Notes: generated by a model from the letters alone, not told the origin. 64,000 bases of DNA from an uncultured Sutterella sp. (GCA_900544255.1 UQUM01000009.1:3684-67683); one strand, 5' to 3'; counted from the stretch's first letter, positions 18,579 to 27,386 are shown. Numbers and translations: made by a program.

Positions 18579-20002
18579 CGCGCCTTTCCACGGATGAACT
18601 GCTTGCAAAAATCCGCCGTCGGGAAAATCTGACGGCCTCCGAGCAGACGTCGCTTGTCATCAGACTTTCCGTTCCCGCGGTGTTGGCGGAAATTTCCACC
18701 ATTCTGATGGAATACATCGACGCGGCGATGGTGGGGCATCTGGGGGCGCAGGCGTCCGCGGCGGTGAGCGTGGTGATGCCCACGCTCTGGCTCTTTTGGG
18801 GTATGGCGGGCGCCGTCTGCATGGGGTTTTCCGTGCAGGCGGCGCACCGGATCGGTGCCGATGATCTGGCCGGGGCAAGAAGCGTTCTGCGGCAGGCCTT
18901 GGTGACGGCGCTCGGGGTAGCGACGGCGGCCCTTTTTCTGGGCGTTTCCGTGAGCCGTTATGTGCCGGTGTGGCTGGGGGCGGCGCCGGAAGTGTGCCCG
19001 GATGCGTCGGCGTATTTCGGCATCTTCGCGCTGGGGCAGCCCTTCATGATCCTCTTATTTCTCGCGGGCGGGATGCTGCGGTCGGCAGGCGACATGAAGA
19101 CGCCCTCGGTCATGAACGTGGCGCTCTGCTTTATGGACGTGGTGTTTAACTGGTTCTTTATTTTTCCCGTGCGGGATGTGACGGTGTTCGGCCTGACGTT
19201 TTCCGTGTGGGGCGCCGGATTGGGGGTGGAAGGCGCGGCCTGGGGAACGTTTGCCGCGCAGGCCGCAGCGGCCTCGGTGCTGTTGTGGCAGCTCTGCGCG
19301 CGTTCGCCCTTATTGAAAATCACACACGAAAAGGGGCGGTTTATGCCCACGCGTGAGTGCCTTAAACGGGCAGTGACGATCGGTCTTCCCGTCGGTGTCG
19401 AACGCTTTTTCATGTGTTCGGCGCAGATTGTGTTGACGATGATCGTGGCGCCCTTGGGCACGGTGGCGTTGGCGGCGCACGGGCTCGCAACGTCCGCCGA
19501 AAGCCTCTGCTACATGCCGGGGTACGGGGTTTCCGAAGCTGCGACGACGATGGTGGGACAGAGCCTCGGCGCAGGACGAAAAGATCTCGCCCGCCGTATG
19601 GCGTGGTTGGCGACGGCGATCGGCGTAGGGGTGATGACGTTGATGGGCGCCGTGATGTATTTCGAGGCCCCTTTATTGATGCAGTGGCTCTCGTCGGACG
19701 CGGGCGTCGTGGCGGCGGGGAGCGAAGTCCTGCGGATCGAGGCTTTCGCCGAACCCTTGTTTGCGGCGTCGATTGTGGCTTACGGTGCGTTTGTGGGCGC
19801 GGGCGACACCCTGGTGCCCTGCCTCATGAACCTCGGCAGTATGTGGGCGGTGCGGTTGTCGCTCGCGTTTTATCTTGCGCCCCTTTACGGCCTTAAGGGT
19901 GTGTGGATCGCGATGGCGGCGGAATTGTCGCTGCGGGGCAGTCTCTTCCTGCTGCGGCTCCGCGGCAGGCGTTGGATGCAGCGGATGCCGACGGCTCGGT
20001 AG
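18575..20002 (+). CDS. MATE-family multidrug/toxin exporter
   Basis: A 475-residue protein with about twelve hydrophobic segments arranged in two similar halves. It contains the MATE features RLSVPAVLAEISTILMEYIDAAMVGHLG near the N-terminus, MLRSAGDMKTPSVMNV after the first six helices and PGYGVSEAATTMVGQSLGAGRKD in the second half. MATE proteins export cationic drugs and metabolites using Na+ or H+ gradients; the substrate is unknown. The ATG overlaps the stop of the kinase/receiver remnant (ATGA), so it was once co-expressed with that regulator. Whether it still has a promoter is unclear; it could now depend on transcription from the IS. Confidence 0.92.
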   Translation: MTRLSTDELLAKIRRRENLTASEQTSLVIRLSVPAVLAEISTILMEYIDAAMVGHLGAQASAAVSVVMPTLWLFWGMAGAVCMGFSVQAAHRIGADDLAGARSVLRQALVTALGVATAALFLGVSVSRYVPVWLGAAPEVCPDASAYFGIFALGQPFMILLFLAGGMLRSAGDMKTPSVMNVALCFMDVVFNWFFIFPVRDVTVFGLTFSVWGAGLGVEGAAWGTFAAQAAAASVLLWQLCARSPLLKITHEKGRFMPTRECLKRAVTIGLPVGVERFFMCSAQIVLTMIVAPLGTVALAAHGLATSAESLCYMPGYGVSEAATTMVGQSLGAGRKDLARRMAWLATAIGVGVMTLMGAVMYFEAPLLMQWLSSDAGVVAAGSEVLRIEAFAEPLFAASIVAYGAFVGAGDTLVPCLMNLGSMWAVRLSLAFYLAPLYGLKGVWIAMAAELSLRGSLFLLRLRGRRWMQRMPTAR

Positions 20003-20006
20003 CGCG

Positions 20007-21794
20007 TCAGCGGCCGAGCGCCGTGAGATAGTTTTCGACGTTGCGGTAACGGATGCCGTCTGTTTCGGTGTCCGGTCCGCGGTAAATCACGCATTTTTCG
20101 GTGATCGGACCGAAGCGGTGTTCGGTCGCGGCGCATTTCGCGGCATCTTTGAGGTGTCGGTACTGCGACGGTACGCACTCCGTGCTGTGTTTGACTTCGA
20201 AAATCCGACAGATGTTCGTGATTTCGTTGGCGATCACCATATCGAATTCGCCGACAGCAAACTGCAGTTTGAAAGCGCGTTGTCCCCGGGGAAGAGCTTT
20301 GACGGTCTCAAGAAGAACGATTTCTTCCATGAGGCGACCTCGGACTTCCGTTAAGAGCCGTTCTTTGATGCGGGCCCGTTCCCGGGCAGGCAGCGCCGCA
20401 AACACGGCGTCCTTCATGAGTTCGTGCACCAAGGCCTGTGCCTGACAATACCGCAGTCCCGGCTGTGTGAAGAGAATATGATTCACCGGCGTTTCCGCGG
20501 GCAGTGTTTCCGTGGGACAATCGATGATGAAATCCAAGAGAAAGAGGTAGTCCTTCAATTCCGACAAATGAGTTTCCGTTACGGGGACGGTAGTTTCCGA
20601 GCGATTTCGGATGTCAAGAAGGCGCTTCAGGCCTTCGGTGACGGCTTTAACGTCGATCGTGTCCAAAACATCGGTACGAAGCGAAGTATTCCGTTCTTTT
20701 CGGAGGTTGCGACGAGTGACGCCGAGATCGTGAGACGCGAAATCCCGTTCGATGACGGAGACGAGAAAGTCGTGGTTCAAGTCTTCGACGAGACGGTTGA
20801 CGGCGTTTGTGAGTTCGCCCGCTTCGTAAAGCGCACGCAGATGCCGGAAGTGACTGCCCGCCTGATAGCAGGCGAGACTGTGCTGAATGTTGCGGGCAAC
20901 GGCGGTGTCGATGTATCGGCGGGCCGTTTCGTCGTCAGAGAAGGCGGAGCGTTCGTCGATGAGCGTCGGATCATCAAACGCCGTTTCACCGGCGAGAAAG
21001 GTACCGCAGCAGGTGAGATAGTCGTCAAAGGAAACATTCCCCAGGAGCCGTCGGTATTCGCGGAAAGCGATGAAGGTGGTACGGACGGTGACGGTCCGAT
21101 CGTAGAGTTCGTCGTCTTCGGCAAAGAGGAATCCCAAGGAATCGGTGCCCGAGAGAATGATTTTCACGCCCTGCATGGCGTAGATGTCGGAAAAGAGCGA
21201 GGCGGAATCAATAAAGTCTTTGAGCAGCGTTACTTCGTCGATGATGACGTACCGATAATCGGCATGCACGAGTCGCTTCATGTCGCGGTTGAGCGCAGCG
21301 AGCGTATCGGTCTGCATCACTTTGATGTAGGCGGTCTTTTCCGTCGGCAGGTCGGACGCGGCCTGCAGTGCGAGGACGGTTTTTCCGGTGCGCCGCAAGC
21401 CGCAGAGCACGCAGACGCGGCCTTCGGTTTTGTCGTTGAGGTATCGCCGGATGACGTCGTATCCGTCGCGTCGCTGAAGCTCCCGGACGCGTTCCGTCAT
21501 GGCGTTAAGTGCCGAACCGGTGATGACGTTCGTCTCATACTCGGCTGCGTCAGCCGAATGCGGGGCGGCTTTCATTAATTGCGCGAGTTCTTGGCGCAGT
21601 GCCTCGCGACGGGCGACGGCGGTGAGGACGTCCGCCATGTCGGATTGCTTTACGTAGCGGCAGAAGCGTTTGCCGTTTTCGGTGCCCTGCAGGTAGAGGC
21701 GTTCTTTGCCGTTGATCGTTTTGCAGGAAACGGAACCTTGGGGAAGTTGCTGCAGTTCGGCTTCGAGACGGCGGATTCGGTCTTCAGAGCGCAT
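20007..21794 (-). CDS. AAA-family ATPase with PD-(D/E)XK-like C-terminus (AAA_14/DUF4143-type)
   Basis: 595 residues from ATG 21794, which has an AAGG ribosome site; a TTG 45 bases upstream is a weaker start. The N-terminal 70 residues form a small basic domain followed by a coiled, charged helix. Walker A GLRRTGKT is at 132-139, Walker B YVIIDE at 182-187, and a sensor-like KIILSGTDSLGF at about 211-222. The C-terminus carries Asp518 (GEFDMVI) and Glu533-x-Lys535 (CRIFEVKHS), the pattern of restriction-endonuclease-fold nucleases. Such orphan ATPases are widespread in gut anaerobes and archaea with no firm function; links to mobile elements or defence are only suggested. It ends 4 bases from the convergent MATE gene. 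Its upstream region holds a 15-bp perfect inverted repeat. Confidence 0.8.
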   Translation of the reverse strand: MRSEDRIRRLEAELQQLPQGSVSCKTINGKERLYLQGTENGKRFCRYVKQSDMADVLTAVARREALRQELAQLMKAAPHSADAAEYETNVITGSALNAMTERVRELQRRDGYDVIRRYLNDKTEGRVCVLCGLRRTGKTVLALQAASDLPTEKTAYIKVMQTDTLAALNRDMKRLVHADYRYVIIDEVTLLKDFIDSASLFSDIYAMQGVKIILSGTDSLGFLFAEDDELYDRTVTVRTTFIAFREYRRLLGNVSFDDYLTCCGTFLAGETAFDDPTLIDERSAFSDDETARRYIDTAVARNIQHSLACYQAGSHFRHLRALYEAGELTNAVNRLVEDLNHDFLVSVIERDFASHDLGVTRRNLRKERNTSLRTDVLDTIDVKAVTEGLKRLLDIRNRSETTVPVTETHLSELKDYLFLLDFIIDCPTETLPAETPVNHILFTQPGLRYCQAQALVHELMKDAVFAALPARERARIKERLLTEVRGRLMEEIVLLETVKALPRGQRAFKLQFAVGEFDMVIANEITNICRIFEVKHSTECVPSQYRHLKDAAKCAATEHRFGPITEKCVIYRGPDTETDGIRYRNVENYLTALGR

Positions 21795-21831
21795 GATGTT
21801 CGACCTTGAAAATAACTCATCTCGTCGATTG

Positions 21832-21879
21832 TAACTCAAAATAACTTAGCGTGAGTTTATGTGTAGTTATTTTGAGTTA
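21832..21879. repeat. 15-bp perfect inverted repeat upstream of the ATPase gene
   Basis: TAACTCAAAATAACT (21832-21846) is repeated exactly in inverse at 21865-21879, with an 18-base spacer. Two further partial copies (around 21811-21820 and 21851-21860) carry the same AACTCA/TGAGTT core. It lies between the rubrerythrin terminator and the ATPase start, at promoter distance from the latter. It could be an autoregulatory operator. Confidence 0.6.
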
Positions 21880-21880
21880 T

Positions 21881-21918
21881 GAAAAAGCGGCCGACGGAAT
21901 TTTCCGGTCGACCGCTTC
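21881..21918 (-). terminator. Terminator of rubrerythrin
   Basis: The stem AAGCGG (21885-21890) / CCGCTT (21912-21917) with further pairing inside (CGAC/GTCG-like) is followed on the minus strand by a run of five T. It lies 28 bases past the rubrerythrin stop. Confidence 0.75.
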
Positions 21919-21945
21919 AGAACCTACGTCAAATCAGACGACGGA

Positions 21946-22488
21946 TCAGTAGTTCGTCGCGCGCACCTGCTGGTAAGCCTGCGGATGGTGGCAGATCGGG
22001 CACACTTCGGGGGCTTTCTTTCCCATGACGAGGTGACCGCATTCACGGCACTGCCACATCACTTCTTCGCCCTTTTCGAACACCTTCTGCATTTCGACGT
22101 TGTTCAAAAGCTTGAGGAACCGTTCTTCGTGCGCCTTTTCGATGGCAGCCACGCCGCGGAACTGGAAGGCGAGTTCGGGGAACCCTTCTTCTTCGGCGTC
22201 ACGGGCGAACTGTTCGTACATGTCCGTCCATTCGTAGTTTTCGCCCGCGGCAGCGGCCTTGAGGTTTTCGGCGGTGCTGCCGATGCCGTTCAAGTGCTGG
22301 AACCAGAGCTTGGCATGCTGCTTTTCGTTGGAAGCGGTTTCTTCGAAGAGTTCGGCGATCTGCTGATAGCCTTCCTTACGGGCGACGCTCGCAAAGTACG
22401 TGTACTTGTTGCGCGCCTGAGATTCACCCGCGAAAGCCGCGGCGAGGTTCTTTTCGGTCTTGGTACCGGCAAACTTGTTTTCAGCCAT
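21946..22488 (-). CDS. rbr: Rubrerythrin
   Basis: A 180-residue non-haem di-iron peroxidase that removes hydrogen peroxide in anaerobes and microaerophiles. The ferritin-like domain has ExxH-type iron ligands, including Glu22 ([11 protein letters not shown]), Glu55/His58 ([11 protein letters not shown]) and EKAHEERF. The C-terminal rubredoxin-like domain has two Cys pairs (WQCRECGH and EVCPICHHP). The start has a consensus AAGGAG site. It is a single-gene transcript with its own promoter and terminator. Its presence points to a low-oxygen lifestyle. Confidence 0.96.
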   Translation of the reverse strand: MAENKFAGTKTEKNLAAAFAGESQARNKYTYFASVARKEGYQQIAELFEETASNEKQHAKLWFQHLNGIGSTAENLKAAAAGENYEWTDMYEQFARDAEEEGFPELAFQFRGVAAIEKAHEERFLKLLNNVEMQKVFEKGEEVMWQCRECGHLVMGKKAPEVCPICHHPQAYQQVRATNY

Positions 22489-22563
22489 TTTTGTCTCCTT
22501 ATTCAGGTTGGACGACGGACGCCTTTTTTGGGGGTGTGCGTCCGTTCGTCGTCGGTAGAAGTC

Positions 22564-22608
22564 ACTTTAACAGCTTTGACGGGGAATCCCAACTATCAGC
22601 CCGATAGT
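22564..22608 (-). promoter_or_regulatory. Candidate rubrerythrin promoter with upstream palindrome
   Basis: On the minus strand, TTGGGA (22592-22587), a 17-bp spacer and TAAAGT (22569-22564) form a plausible promoter. The inverted repeat ACTATC-N5-GATAGT (22592-22608) sits directly against the -35, where an activator would bind. A second palindrome, CGTTGCAACG (22609-22618), adjoins it. In the leader, a long stem (CGGACGC/GCGTCCG with extra pairs, about 22512-22553) precedes the gene. A redox regulator is a reasonable guess. Confidence 0.45.
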
Positions 22609-22623
22609 CGTTGCAACGAATTG

Positions 22624-23403
22624 TTATTTTGTGGCGCTTTCGGCCGTTTCTTCAGCCGCCGGTGCCACGGTCTTTAAGGCAGGATCAAGGTTGTCGAACG
22701 TTCCCAGAACCGTTTCCCACACGGGAGGATGTTCCTTACATTTTTTACGAAGGCGCTCCATGAAGGCCTTGTGTTCAGCCAGGTCTTCTTCAGGACATTC
22801 GGCGACGAGTAGAAGTTTGTTGTCCGGCATCACGATCTTCGGACGGTTCATGGCGTTCAAAATCTCCACCAAGTCGTCCTGAGAACGCGTCATCGCGAGG
22901 TACACCTCACCCAGAAGCCTTGCATCGAGACAGGCGCCGTGCAGCGTACGCATGGAGCTGTCCACCTCAAAGCGGGTGCAGAGCGCATCGAGACTGTTTC
23001 TCACGCCTGGGTACTTTTGTCGGGCGATCGCAAGCGAGTCGACGATGCTCGGACAATAGTCTTCAATTTTTCCCTTGCCGATGCGGGCGAGTTCCATGTT
23101 GAGGAACCCCACGTCGAATGCGGCGTTGTGAATGACGAGTTCGGCGCCTTCCACAAACTTCAGGAAATCGTCGGCGATGTCGGCAAAAACGGGTTTGTCC
23201 GCCAGGAATTCGTTCGTGAGGCCGTGAATGGCGACGGCGTCCGCGGGGACGTCGCGCTCGGGGTTGATGTACTGCCAGTAGACGTGACTCGGGTCGTCGG
23301 ACAAGGTGCGGCCCACGATTTCAAAGCAGCCGATTTCGACGATGCGGTCACCTTCTTCGGCTTTCGTGCCTGTCGTTTCGGTATCAAGACAGATTTGACG
23401 CAT
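22624..23403 (-). CDS. dnaQ: DNA polymerase III epsilon subunit (3'-5' exonuclease)
   Basis: A 259-residue DEDDh exonuclease, the proofreading subunit of the replicase. Exo I is ICLDTETTGTKAEEGDRIVEIG (Asp7, Glu9). Exo II is VIHNAAFDVGFLNMELARI. The Exo III region contains HGACLDARLLGEVYLAM with the catalytic His and Asp. A C-terminal tail of about 80 residues follows, with a distinctive Glu/Lys-rich stretch. The gene lies 6 bases after rnhA on the minus strand, the classic rnhA-dnaQ pair, here co-oriented with a methyltransferase gene upstream. Confidence 0.93.
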   Translation of the reverse strand: MRQICLDTETTGTKAEEGDRIVEIGCFEIVGRTLSDDPSHVYWQYINPERDVPADAVAIHGLTNEFLADKPVFADIADDFLKFVEGAELVIHNAAFDVGFLNMELARIGKGKIEDYCPSIVDSLAIARQKYPGVRNSLDALCTRFEVDSSMRTLHGACLDARLLGEVYLAMTRSQDDLVEILNAMNRPKIVMPDNKLLLVAECPEEDLAEHKAFMERLRKKCKEHPPVWETVLGTFDNLDPALKTVAPAAEETAESATK

Positions 23404-23409
23404 AGCGGT

Positions 23410-23901
23410 TTAAATGAGAGACGTTCGTGCGGGCGGAAGCGGCGTGTCTTCGGGCATTTCTCCGTCGCGGACGGCAGCGCACCCTTTGTTCGCGAGCTCA
23501 TCGGCTTTTTCGTTTCCGGGGTTTCCGGCGTGGCCCTTCACCCAACACCATTCGATCTGCGTGAAGCGCGATACTTCTCGATCCAGCGCCTGCCAGTATT
23601 CCAGGTTTTTGATGGGGCCGTCCTTTTTCTTCCAGCCGCGCGCCTTCCAGCCGGGAATCCAGCGGGTGATGCCGTCCTTCACGTAGGAACTGTCCAAATG
23701 CATGCGGATGGGACAGTCGCGTTTGACGGCCTTGAGCGCTTCGTATGCGGCTCTTAATTCCATCTGGTTGTTGGTGGTGGATTTGAGTCCGCCGTACATT
23801 TCACGGCGTTTCTCGCCCCAGACCATCAAAACGCCCCAGCCACCCGGGCCCGGATTAAATTTACAGGCGCCGTCCGTCCAAATTTCCAAAACAGTCGTCA
23901 T
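23410..23901 (-). CDS. rnhA: Ribonuclease HI
   Basis: Degrades the RNA strand of RNA-DNA hybrids. The length is 163 residues. Acidic residues of the active site are in EIWTDGACKFNPGPGGWG (Asp10), TTNNQMELRAAYEAL (Glu) and HLDSSYVKDGIT (Asp). The basic-protrusion region WKARGWKKKDG and HAGNPGNEKADELANKG (His, Asp) follow the E. coli pattern closely. It is translated just after the methyltransferase gene (22-base gap) and just before dnaQ. Confidence 0.97.
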   Translation of the reverse strand: MTTVLEIWTDGACKFNPGPGGWGVLMVWGEKRREMYGGLKSTTNNQMELRAAYEALKAVKRDCPIRMHLDSSYVKDGITRWIPGWKARGWKKKDGPIKNLEYWQALDREVSRFTQIEWCWVKGHAGNPGNEKADELANKGCAAVRDGEMPEDTPLPPARTSLI

Positions 23902-23923
23902 AAAACCTCGTCATAAAACCTTA

Positions 23924-24649
23924 TCAGCCGTGCTGCAGCGCACCGGCTCTTACTTTGTTGTCGGCAAATGCGGCGCGTCCCACGAACGTCATGCCCTGCA
24001 CTTTTTTGCGGGCAGTGAGGAGGACGACGTTGCTTAAAGTGGGCCACCAACGGTTTCCGGCCAAATCCAGTCTTGAAGGGAGAAGCCCGGTCTTGCCGCC
24101 CTCCGTGGCGCCGTAAACGCCGTAAAAACCGCCTTCGACGGTGAGGCCGGCACGGGTGACGAGGGCTTTCACGGCTCCCGCGCTCTGCGGTACGATGCCT
24201 TCGGGGAAGACACTGCGCCCGAGGAGGCGTTTTTTTAAATTCCAGCCGCCCGAGGCGTTAAAAAACGTCAGCACCAAAACCCCCGACGGCGCTAGGACAC
24301 GGCTGATTTCCTGCAGTGTTTCTTCGGGATCGACGGCGGGGGTGTCCGCGCCGTGCGGCCAGACGACGAGATCCGCGCATTCGTCTTTGAGGGGCAGGGC
24401 GTTGAAGTCCGCCGTCACGGGGCAGCGCCAATCGTCTTCAGACAGCGCCACGTCGTCTTCGGTGACGAGAATTTGGTGTCCGATGGGGCTTTTTCGGAAG
24501 GGGTCCAAGACGGGCAACCCCAACTGCACGGCTCGATCGCCCGAAAGGCGGCCCGCCGTGCGGGCAAACGCTTCGTCTTCCCACGCGATCGTCGTCCGTC
24601 CTTCAGGCGCGGCGGAAAAGGTGAGCCAGTCCGGTGTCACGTTGCGCAT
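23924..24649 (-). CDS. Class I SAM-dependent methyltransferase, UbiE/type-11-like
   Basis: 241 residues. The middle of a type-11 methyltransferase is visible: a GxP-like loop near LGLPVLDPFRK, PVTADFNALPLKDECADLVVWPHG (acidic loop and motif after strand 4), and LQEISRVLAPSGVLVLTFFN. The family usually precedes rnhA-dnaQ in betaproteobacteria, next to gloB. No substrate is known. ATG 24649 is chosen because GGGGAGG lies 7 bases upstream; an in-frame ATG at 24664 lies before that site. The SAM-binding glycine motif is weak. Confidence 0.75.
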   Translation of the reverse strand: MRNVTPDWLTFSAAPEGRTTIAWEDEAFARTAGRLSGDRAVQLGLPVLDPFRKSPIGHQILVTEDDVALSEDDWRCPVTADFNALPLKDECADLVVWPHGADTPAVDPEETLQEISRVLAPSGVLVLTFFNASGGWNLKKRLLGRSVFPEGIVPQSAGAVKALVTRAGLTVEGGFYGVYGATEGGKTGLLPSRLDLAGNRWWPTLSNVVLLTARKKVQGMTFVGRAAFADNKVRAGALQHG

Positions 24650-24671
24650 GGGAAGCCTCCCCATTGAAGAA

Positions 24672-26054
24672 TTATCGACGCAAACCCGGTATGCCGCGGC
24701 CGAGTCCCATGCTGCCCAAGGCGCGCATCATTTTGCCGAGGCCGCCCTTCTGTATTTTTTTCATCATGTCGCGGGTCTGTTCAAATTGTTTCAAAAGGCG
24801 GTTCACTTCCTGAACGGAAACGCCCGCGCCTGCGGCGATGCGGCGTTTGCGGCTCGCTTTGATGAGATCCGGGTTGCGGCGTTCCTTGGGCGTCATCGAA
24901 TTGATGATGCCTTCGGTGCGGCCGACGGTTTTGTTGACGTCGGCGTCCTTTACTTTCGCGGCTGCTTCCTGAAATTGGGCGGGCAGCTTGTCGATGAGAC
25001 CGGAAACGCCGATCGTCTTCATCTGCGAAATCTGTGCCTTGAAGTCTTCGAGGTCGAAGCGTTCGCCCGTCTTGAGCTTTTTGGCGAGTTTCGCCGCTTC
25101 TTCCATGCTGACGGTTTCCTGTACGTTCTTCACGAGGGCGACGATGTCGCCCATGCCGAGAATGCGCCCCGCCATCTGCTGCGGATTAAAGGCTTCAAAG
25201 CCGTTTAATTTTTCGCCCGTACCCACGAATTTGATGGGTTTTCCCGTGACCCAACGTACGGACAAAGCGGCGCCGCCGCGGCTGTCGCCGTCCACCTTGG
25301 TGAGGACGATGCCCGTGAGGTTCAGACGGTCGTTAAAGGCTTTGGCGGTGTTGACGGCGTCCTGACCCAACATGGCGTCGATGACGAACAAGGTTTCCGC
25401 GGGCTTTAATTCGTCCGAAAGAAGCTTCACTTCCTGCATCATCGCTTCGTCGATCGCAAGGCGCCCCGCCGTATCGGCAATGACGACGTCGTAGAAGTGG
25501 CGCCGCGCAAAGTCCATGGCGCTGCGCGCAATGTCAAGGGGCTTTTCTTCGGGGGAGCTCGGGAAGAAATCGCACCCGGCCTGCGCGGATACGGTCTTCA
25601 GCTGCTCGATGGCAGCCGGACGATAGACGTCGGCGGAGAAGGTGAGCACTTTTTTGTGGTGAGTTTCCTTCAGCCACTTGGCGAGTTTGCCGGCGGTCGT
25701 CGTTTTACCGGCACCCTGCAGCCCCGCCATCAGAATTACGGCGGGCGGCTGCACGTTCAAGCGGATCGAACGCTCTTCTTCGGGGAGATCTCCGCCGATG
25801 ACACTCGTGAGTTCCTTTTCGACAATCCCCACCAAGGCTTGGCCGGGATTCAAAGACCCCACGACTTCGGTACCGAGCGCTTTTTCTTTGATGCGGCCGA
25901 CGAGTTCTTTGACGACGGGGAGGGCCACGTCGGCTTCAAGAAGCGCAAGACGAATTTCGCGCGTCATTTCGCGCGTATTTTCTTCCGTGAGGCGCGCCTG
26001 GCCGCGCATGGTTTTCAGGATTTTGGAAAGACGGGAACTTAACGTGTCAAGCAT
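24672..26054 (-). CDS. ffh: Signal recognition particle protein Ffh
   Basis: A 460-residue GTPase that binds 4.5S RNA and signal sequences of nascent membrane proteins. The N domain is followed by the G domain with LMAGLQGAGKTTTAGKLAKWL (P-loop), DTAGRLAID, TKVDGDSRGG and the closing GTGEK motif. The methionine-rich M domain with SRKRRIAAGAGVSVQEVNRLL ends the protein. The sequence ends RGIPGLRR. It is divergently transcribed from the CcsA-like gene across a 207-base region. Confidence 0.97.
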   Translation of the reverse strand: MLDTLSSRLSKILKTMRGQARLTEENTREMTREIRLALLEADVALPVVKELVGRIKEKALGTEVVGSLNPGQALVGIVEKELTSVIGGDLPEEERSIRLNVQPPAVILMAGLQGAGKTTTAGKLAKWLKETHHKKVLTFSADVYRPAAIEQLKTVSAQAGCDFFPSSPEEKPLDIARSAMDFARRHFYDVVIADTAGRLAIDEAMMQEVKLLSDELKPAETLFVIDAMLGQDAVNTAKAFNDRLNLTGIVLTKVDGDSRGGAALSVRWVTGKPIKFVGTGEKLNGFEAFNPQQMAGRILGMGDIVALVKNVQETVSMEEAAKLAKKLKTGERFDLEDFKAQISQMKTIGVSGLIDKLPAQFQEAAAKVKDADVNKTVGRTEGIINSMTPKERRNPDLIKASRKRRIAAGAGVSVQEVNRLLKQFEQTRDMMKKIQKGGLGKMMRALGSMGLGRGIPGLRR

Positions 26055-26261
26055 GGAAACAAGGGGCGCCCATTTTGGTGCGGCGCTCGGATTTAAGATT
26101 TCTGCAGGATGTTTCGAACTAAAATCGGTTCTGAACGAAGTCGCGCCCTTTTAAACGGGGCAGTACTTCGGGTGGGCTTATTTTACGGCAAGCCGCCGAC
26201 TCTCAGGGCTCTCTTCATGAGAGAAAAAGATCGGCGGATTTCACGAAGAAAGAGTGTTTTT

Positions 26262-27092
26262 ATGACGCAGTCCGTCATCAGTTGGATTCCGGCCGTCGCG
26301 GCCGGTCTCATTTACCTCGCCGTCGGTACCCGTGTGGTGCGCGGTATGAGCGGTTCTCAGACGCCCGAAGCCCTGAAGGCGTTGCGTTGGCCTGCGTTAG
26401 GGGCGGCGCTGCTGCACTTGGTGGCGGTCGGCATGGAAATGTTCGGCCCCGGCGTGATTCATTTCGGGTTCGGGCTTGCGGTGTCGGTCGCGATGCTTTT
26501 GGCGGTGGCGATTACGCTTGTCGAGAGCTGGGTGAGAAAGGTTTCGGGGCTGATGGGGATTCTTCTCATCGTGGCGGCGGCAGGCGCCGTGATGCCCGTC
26601 TTTTTCTCCGGCGAAACGGTACCGGCGGAAACGTGGAGTTACCTTTTCCGCTTCCATCTTCTGGCGGCGCTCGCGGCCTACAGCTTCATGACGATTGCCT
26701 TCGTGCAGGCGGTGCTTCTCGCGCTTTTGCAGCGGCAACTGAAGGATCCCGCGGCGGCGACGGAATCGTCGGGGCTCGTTGCGAACCTGCCGAACCTCAT
26801 GGCGATGGAACGGATTCTTTACCGCATCGTTTTGTTGGGGTTCGTGTGCCTTACGCTTGTGTTGGTGCTGGGCGCGTTTGCGACGAACGATGCATACGGT
26901 CAGTTCTTTGTCTTTGACCATAAGACGGTACTGTCGTGGATGGCCTGGATTGTCTTTGCCGTCCTTTTGGTGGGGCGTTATTTCTTCGGATGGCGCAACA
27001 AGAAGGCGCGGGCCTGGTTCTGGGCCGGCTACGCGATTTTGGTGGTGGCGTATTTGGTTTACCGCCTCGTATTTGAACTCTTCCTCGCATAA
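26262..27092 (+). CDS. Cytochrome c assembly-type membrane protein (CcsA/YpjD-like)
   Basis: 276 residues with about eight hydrophobic segments, matching the CcsA/CcmC (cytochrome c assembly) superfamily and closest to E. coli YpjD. It has a conserved His in FRFHLLAALAAYSFMTIAFVQAVLLALLQ and a second in FVFDHKTVLSWMAWIVF, the positions used for haem in this family. A role in haem handling is likely but not proven for YpjD-type members, which often lie beside ffh as here. ATG 26262 is used; the frame is open to 26109, but that part lies over the ffh promoter region and is not hydrophobic. Confidence 0.85.
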   Translation: MTQSVISWIPAVAAGLIYLAVGTRVVRGMSGSQTPEALKALRWPALGAALLHLVAVGMEMFGPGVIHFGFGLAVSVAMLLAVAITLVESWVRKVSGLMGILLIVAAAGAVMPVFFSGETVPAETWSYLFRFHLLAALAAYSFMTIAFVQAVLLALLQRQLKDPAAATESSGLVANLPNLMAMERILYRIVLLGFVCLTLVLVLGAFATNDAYGQFFVFDHKTVLSWMAWIVFAVLLVGRYFFGWRNKKARAWFWAGYAILVVAYLVYRLVFELFLA

Positions 27093-27095
27093 ATC

Positions 27096-27386
27096 ATGGG
27101 ACGCATTCTCTTTTGGATGGGCCTTGCCGTCATCATTTGGGCCGTGATCGTACTCGGACGCCGTCGTCGGGAGGCGGCCGAACGCGCCATGCGGCAACGA
27201 GCGCGGGAAGAAGCCAAAGAAGCGCAGGCCGCGATGCCCGTGCCCATGAAAACATGCCCCGTGTGCGGCGCGCATTTCCCCGCGAACGAAGCTGTGCTCG
27301 GGAACGGCGAAGCCTATTGTTCGGAAAAATGCCGGGGAGCGGCGCGGCGCGCGCAGTTTGAAGACATCCTGCATCGGGACAAGTGA
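27096..27386 (+). CDS. PP0621-family protein
   Basis: A small protein of 96 residues. It has one N-terminal membrane helix (GRILFWMGLAVIIWAVIVLG), a basic, charged linker and a C-terminal zinc-knuckle-like module CPVCGAHFPANEAVLGNGEAYCSEKC. This is the PP0621 family, typical of beta- and gammaproteobacteria and of unknown function. It sits 3 bases after the CcsA-like gene and overlaps ampD by one base, so the three form an operon. Confidence 0.88.
   Translation: MGRILFWMGLAVIIWAVIVLGRRRREAAERAMRQRAREEAKEAQAAMPVPMKTCPVCGAHFPANEAVLGNGEAYCSEKCRGAARRAQFEDILHRDK

Noticed and set aside
20424..21578. 384-codon plus-strand open frame over the ATPase gene
   Set aside because: Antisense shadow. The minus-strand frame has Walker motifs and a ribosome site; this one has neither.
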